Below the pieces are notes generated by a model. That model worked only from the letters and a program-made list of their open reading frames with translations. It was not told the DNA's origin and made no database searches. Shown one piece after another: positions 63,164-64,000 of a stretch of 64,000 nt of DNA (position 1 is the stretch's first letter; each line of letters begins with the position of its first letter). The translations under genes were made by a program, and so were the position numbers. Source of the stretch: Raphanus sativus (lineage: Eukaryota; Streptophyta; Magnoliopsida; Brassicales; Brassicaceae); contig NC_079514.1 in the NCBI RefSeq assembly GCF_000801105.2, forward strand, positions 29,809,075-29,873,074. Reading direction: 5' to 3'.

Positions 63164-63838
63164 AGGGCTGGGCGTTCGGATACCCATTCGGGTTTCAGTT
63201 CAGTCCATTCGGTTTCGGGTTTTCGGGGTCAAAGATTTCAGCCCCATTCGGATATTTCTAAATTTCGGTTCGGGTTCGGTTCGGATCTTTCCGGGTTCGG
63301 TTCGGGTTCGGATAACCCATTTAAAATGTTTTCAAATTTTCAAAATTCATTATATACTTTAAATTTTCAAAATCTATAAGAAAGATAATATATTACATAT
63401 AAATTTTCATAACATATATGTCAAAATACCTTAATTTAACATATAAATTGGTTTTCTTTGAATATTTGGATAAAAAACAATGAATATTTAACTATTTTGG
63501 TGTTTTCAGTATACTTTAGCTATTTTAAACATTTACTTTTAACTATTTGCATATATTTTCTGAGTATTCTGAAAAACTTAAAGGTATCTTATATATTTTT
63601 AATATTTTTAATATACATTATATATAAAAATAATGTATATATTTAAGTATATAAATTTATTTCGGATACATTCGGGTATCCAAAATATTTCGGTTCGGAT
63701 CGGGTTCGGTTTCGGTTCTTTAAATACCGAAATTTTGAACCCGTTCGGATATTTAATCAATTTCGGTTTGGGTTCGGTGCTACTTTTTCGGATCGGGTTC
63801 GGTTTGGTTTTTCGGGTTCGGATTTTTTTCCAAGCCCT
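63164..63838. mobile_element. MULE-like non-autonomous element, 675 bp, in copy B only
   Basis: The ends AGGGCTGGGC and AAGCCCT are inverse. A perfect 10-bp repeat ACTTTGTTTT flanks it (63154-63163 and 63839-63848). Both sides are rich in TTCGGGTTCGGTTCGGAT words around an AT-rich core. No coding region. It is absent at the matching place in copy A. Confidence 0.85.
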
Positions 63839-64000
63839 ACTTTGTTTTACTTTAAGTTTTAACCCGTGAAATATGGCCCAAAATTAATATCTATATAGTA
63901 TTGACCGTGATAAACTATACACATCCGGATGATGAGGTATAGATGAATTTTCATTCAAAATAACAGGATGTCTTAAACCATTTATGTAATGTAGAAATGG

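Larger units (their letters stand above)
58652..64000. repeat. segmental duplication, copy B (continues past the window)
   Basis: A direct copy of 29892-34566, starting at GCACATATATACATATAGAC in the middle of the kinesin's upstream intron. It differs from copy A by about 20 small changes plus the 675-bp transposon at 63164-63838. It contains a second bHLH gene. Between 60420 and 63150 it is AT-rich with no gene that I can support. Confidence 0.95.

Overview
This is nuclear plant DNA, almost certainly Brassica or a close relative in the Brassicaceae. The sequence is AT-rich and intron-bearing. Transposons fill most of the space, and the few real genes look like Arabidopsis chromosome 5 genes in conserved order. 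From memory, not a search, that order is an At5g38360-like alpha/beta hydrolase, an At5g39240-like small bHLH, an At5g39250-like F-box gene, an alpha-expansin of the At5g39260-39310 cluster, then At5g41270-, At5g41280- and At5g41310-like genes (RNase P Rpr2/Rpp21 protein, DUF26 secreted protein, KIN-14 kinesin). The species cannot be fixed from the window.

Layout. 0.15-2.1 kb: ten-exon alpha/beta hydrolase. 2.3-3.1 kb: MITE. 3.17-14.25 kb: a three-level nest, a CACTA element (3-bp duplication AGA) holding Helitron 1, which holds Helitron 2 only 7 bp inside its 5' end. Helitron 1 carries fragments of UMP kinase and UMP synthase; the CACTA shell carries a TNL resistance-gene fragment. 14.8-16.6 kb: dead LINE. 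17.7-22.6 kb: a long-TIR MULE with tRNA-like boxes, a SINE-like trace, a hAT MITE and a PIF/Harbinger-type element. 23.7-29.8 kb: a nearly full-length LINE with a perfect 17-bp duplication. 29.9-34.6 kb: first copy of a segmental duplication with the bHLH gene. 34.6-43.3 kb: MITEs, MULE-like and TRIM-like elements, a Helitron and a telomere-like foldback. 43.3-46.0 kb: F-box gene and expansin. 46.2-50.6 kb: Helitron with reiterated 5' ends and a copia remnant, a second foldback, a second MITE copy. 51.9-58.6 kb: Rpr2-domain gene, DUF26 gene and kinesin. 58.65-64.0 kb: second copy of the duplication, which cuts off the 5' part of the kinesin.

The host genes do not form a pathway; they are ordinary single genes separated by repeats. 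The most unusual signals are: the direct ~4.7-kb duplication (about 28.8 kb apart) that truncates a kinesin; a 20-bp sequence in copy A that reads as an excision footprint of the 675-bp transposon still present in copy B; a Helitron that picked up pieces of two consecutive pyrimidine-pathway enzymes; a textbook U12 AT-AC intron in the kinesin together with a P-loop Thr-to-Ile change; and a foldback element reaching to within about 25 bp of the F-box start codon.
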